From NCBI GenBank assembly GCA_934565425.1, contig CAKTHW010000020.1:1-23423 (forward strand): a stretch of DNA of 23,423 nt. The letters run 5' to 3'. Source of the DNA: an uncultured Oscillospiraceae bacterium. Its GTDB lineage: Bacteria > Bacillota > Clostridia > Oscillospirales > Oscillospiraceae. Shown here piece by piece: positions 23,155-23,423 of this stretch. Below the pieces are notes generated by a model. The model did not search any database. It was not told where the DNA came from and saw only the letters and a list, made by a program, of their open reading frames with translations. Numbering within the stretch: position 1 is the first letter of the stretch; each line of letters begins with the position of its first letter. A program made the position numbers and the translations under genes.

Positions 23155-23274
23155 ATGTACGAATCCCACATCCCCCCCATCACCCAACCGACCCCCATCC
23201 CCACCCAGCCCAAAGAGCAGGACCTGGACGCCGTCATCGTCGCCCAGGACGGTGCGCCGGTGAGCGAGCGCTGA
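23155..23274 (+). CDS. Small proline-rich protein, 39 aa, unknown
   Basis: A 39-codon ORF runs from ATG to TGA with GGAGG (23142-23146) placed 8 nt before it, an ideal ribosome binding site. The peptide has a Pro/Thr/Ile-rich first half (HIPPITQPTPIPTQP, about 5-19) and an acidic second half (DLDAVIVAQDGAPVSER, 23-39). There is no signal peptide, membrane segment or Cys. Codon usage has C/G at most third positions, like the real genes around it. I recognise no family. No partner gene is visible: the HTH gene is divergent and the window ends 149 bp later. Confidence 0.5.
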   Translation: MYESHIPPITQPTPIPTQPKEQDLDAVIVAQDGAPVSER

Positions 23275-23330
23275 CAAAACAGACCACCTAACAAAGATCA
23301 AGCCCCGCAGGGCCATTTAAGCTTTTTTTG

Positions 23331-23383
23331 CTTCGTTTTCTTCTCGAAGAAAATGAAGTGGGGTCCAGGGGCAAAGCCCCTGG
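23331..23383. repeat. Paired hairpin element at the right edge
   Basis: CTTCGTTTTCTTC (23331-23343) is nearly fully complementary to GAAGAAAATGAAG (23346-23358), and CCAGGGGC (23365-23372) pairs with GCCCCTGG (23376-23383) around AAA. It follows the small ORF by about 55 bp and may terminate it, but the sequence looks like a dispersed intergenic element of the sort frequent in gut Clostridia; that last point is from memory and untested. Confidence 0.5.
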
Positions 23384-23423
23384 TCGCTGTCCGCAGACCG
23401 CAGCGTTAAGAAAACTTGCCAGT

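Overview
The window looks like chromosomal DNA of a GC-rich Clostridia species, probably a gut member of the Oscillospiraceae (Flavonifractor/Intestinimonas-like). That placement is an inference from strong AGGAGG-type ribosome binding sites, sigma-A-type promoters, a split gcvPA/gcvPB glycine decarboxylase, TRAP genes of Firmicutes type and compact operons with hairpin terminators. I see no rRNA, tRNA, CRISPR array, transposase or prophage gene. Almost every gene has a recognisable housekeeping, transport or regulatory role.

Layout. (1) 86-4005, minus strand: a TAXI-type TRAP uptake system. Its order is lipoprotein solute receptor, then an intercistronic terminator, then a fused 4TM/12TM permease, then a DUF1850 protein. 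(2) 4350-5885, plus strand: a lipid-kinase-like gene translationally coupled to a NimA-like flavin-binding protein. (3) 5897-6083: a short gene-free stretch with a minus-strand promoter-like site, an internal pairing and a U-tract terminator, which together suggest a small RNA. (4) 6141-14623, minus strand: a six-gene glycine cleavage operon, gcvT-glyA fusion, gcvH, gcvPA, gcvPB, lplA, lpdA. It is preceded by a ~210-nt structured leader ending in an intrinsic terminator. (5) 14664-15877, plus strand: an apparently autoregulated MarR gene overlapping a YczE/YitT-like membrane protein gene. (6) 15883-18911, minus strand: ppx and ppk1, polyphosphate hydrolysis and synthesis, with a long hairpin in the leader. 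(7) 19118-20054, minus strand: a TrmH/SpoU RNA 2'-O-methyltransferase. (8) 20066-22806, minus strand: an XRE-type regulator with a large unknown C-terminal region, followed by an AI-2E family exporter. (9) 22807-23423: mostly non-coding DNA with a 17-bp perfect hairpin, a 39-codon proline-rich ORF behind a good ribosome binding site, and a paired-hairpin element at the edge.

How the genes work together. Region 4 encodes all four proteins of the glycine cleavage system plus the ligase that attaches lipoate to the H protein. Serine hydroxymethyltransferase is fused to the T protein, so one polypeptide both makes and uses 5,10-methylene-tetrahydrofolate and links glycine to serine. The leader suggests transcription is switched by a metabolite. 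Its sequence does not match the glycine riboswitch core as I know it, and this, together with the fusion, is the most interesting part of the window.

The other candidates for undescribed biology are the putative ~170-nt RNA at 5897-6066, the ppx leader hairpin whose G-U pairs fit only the minus strand, the 39-aa peptide gene, and the 476-aa HTH protein of unknown function.
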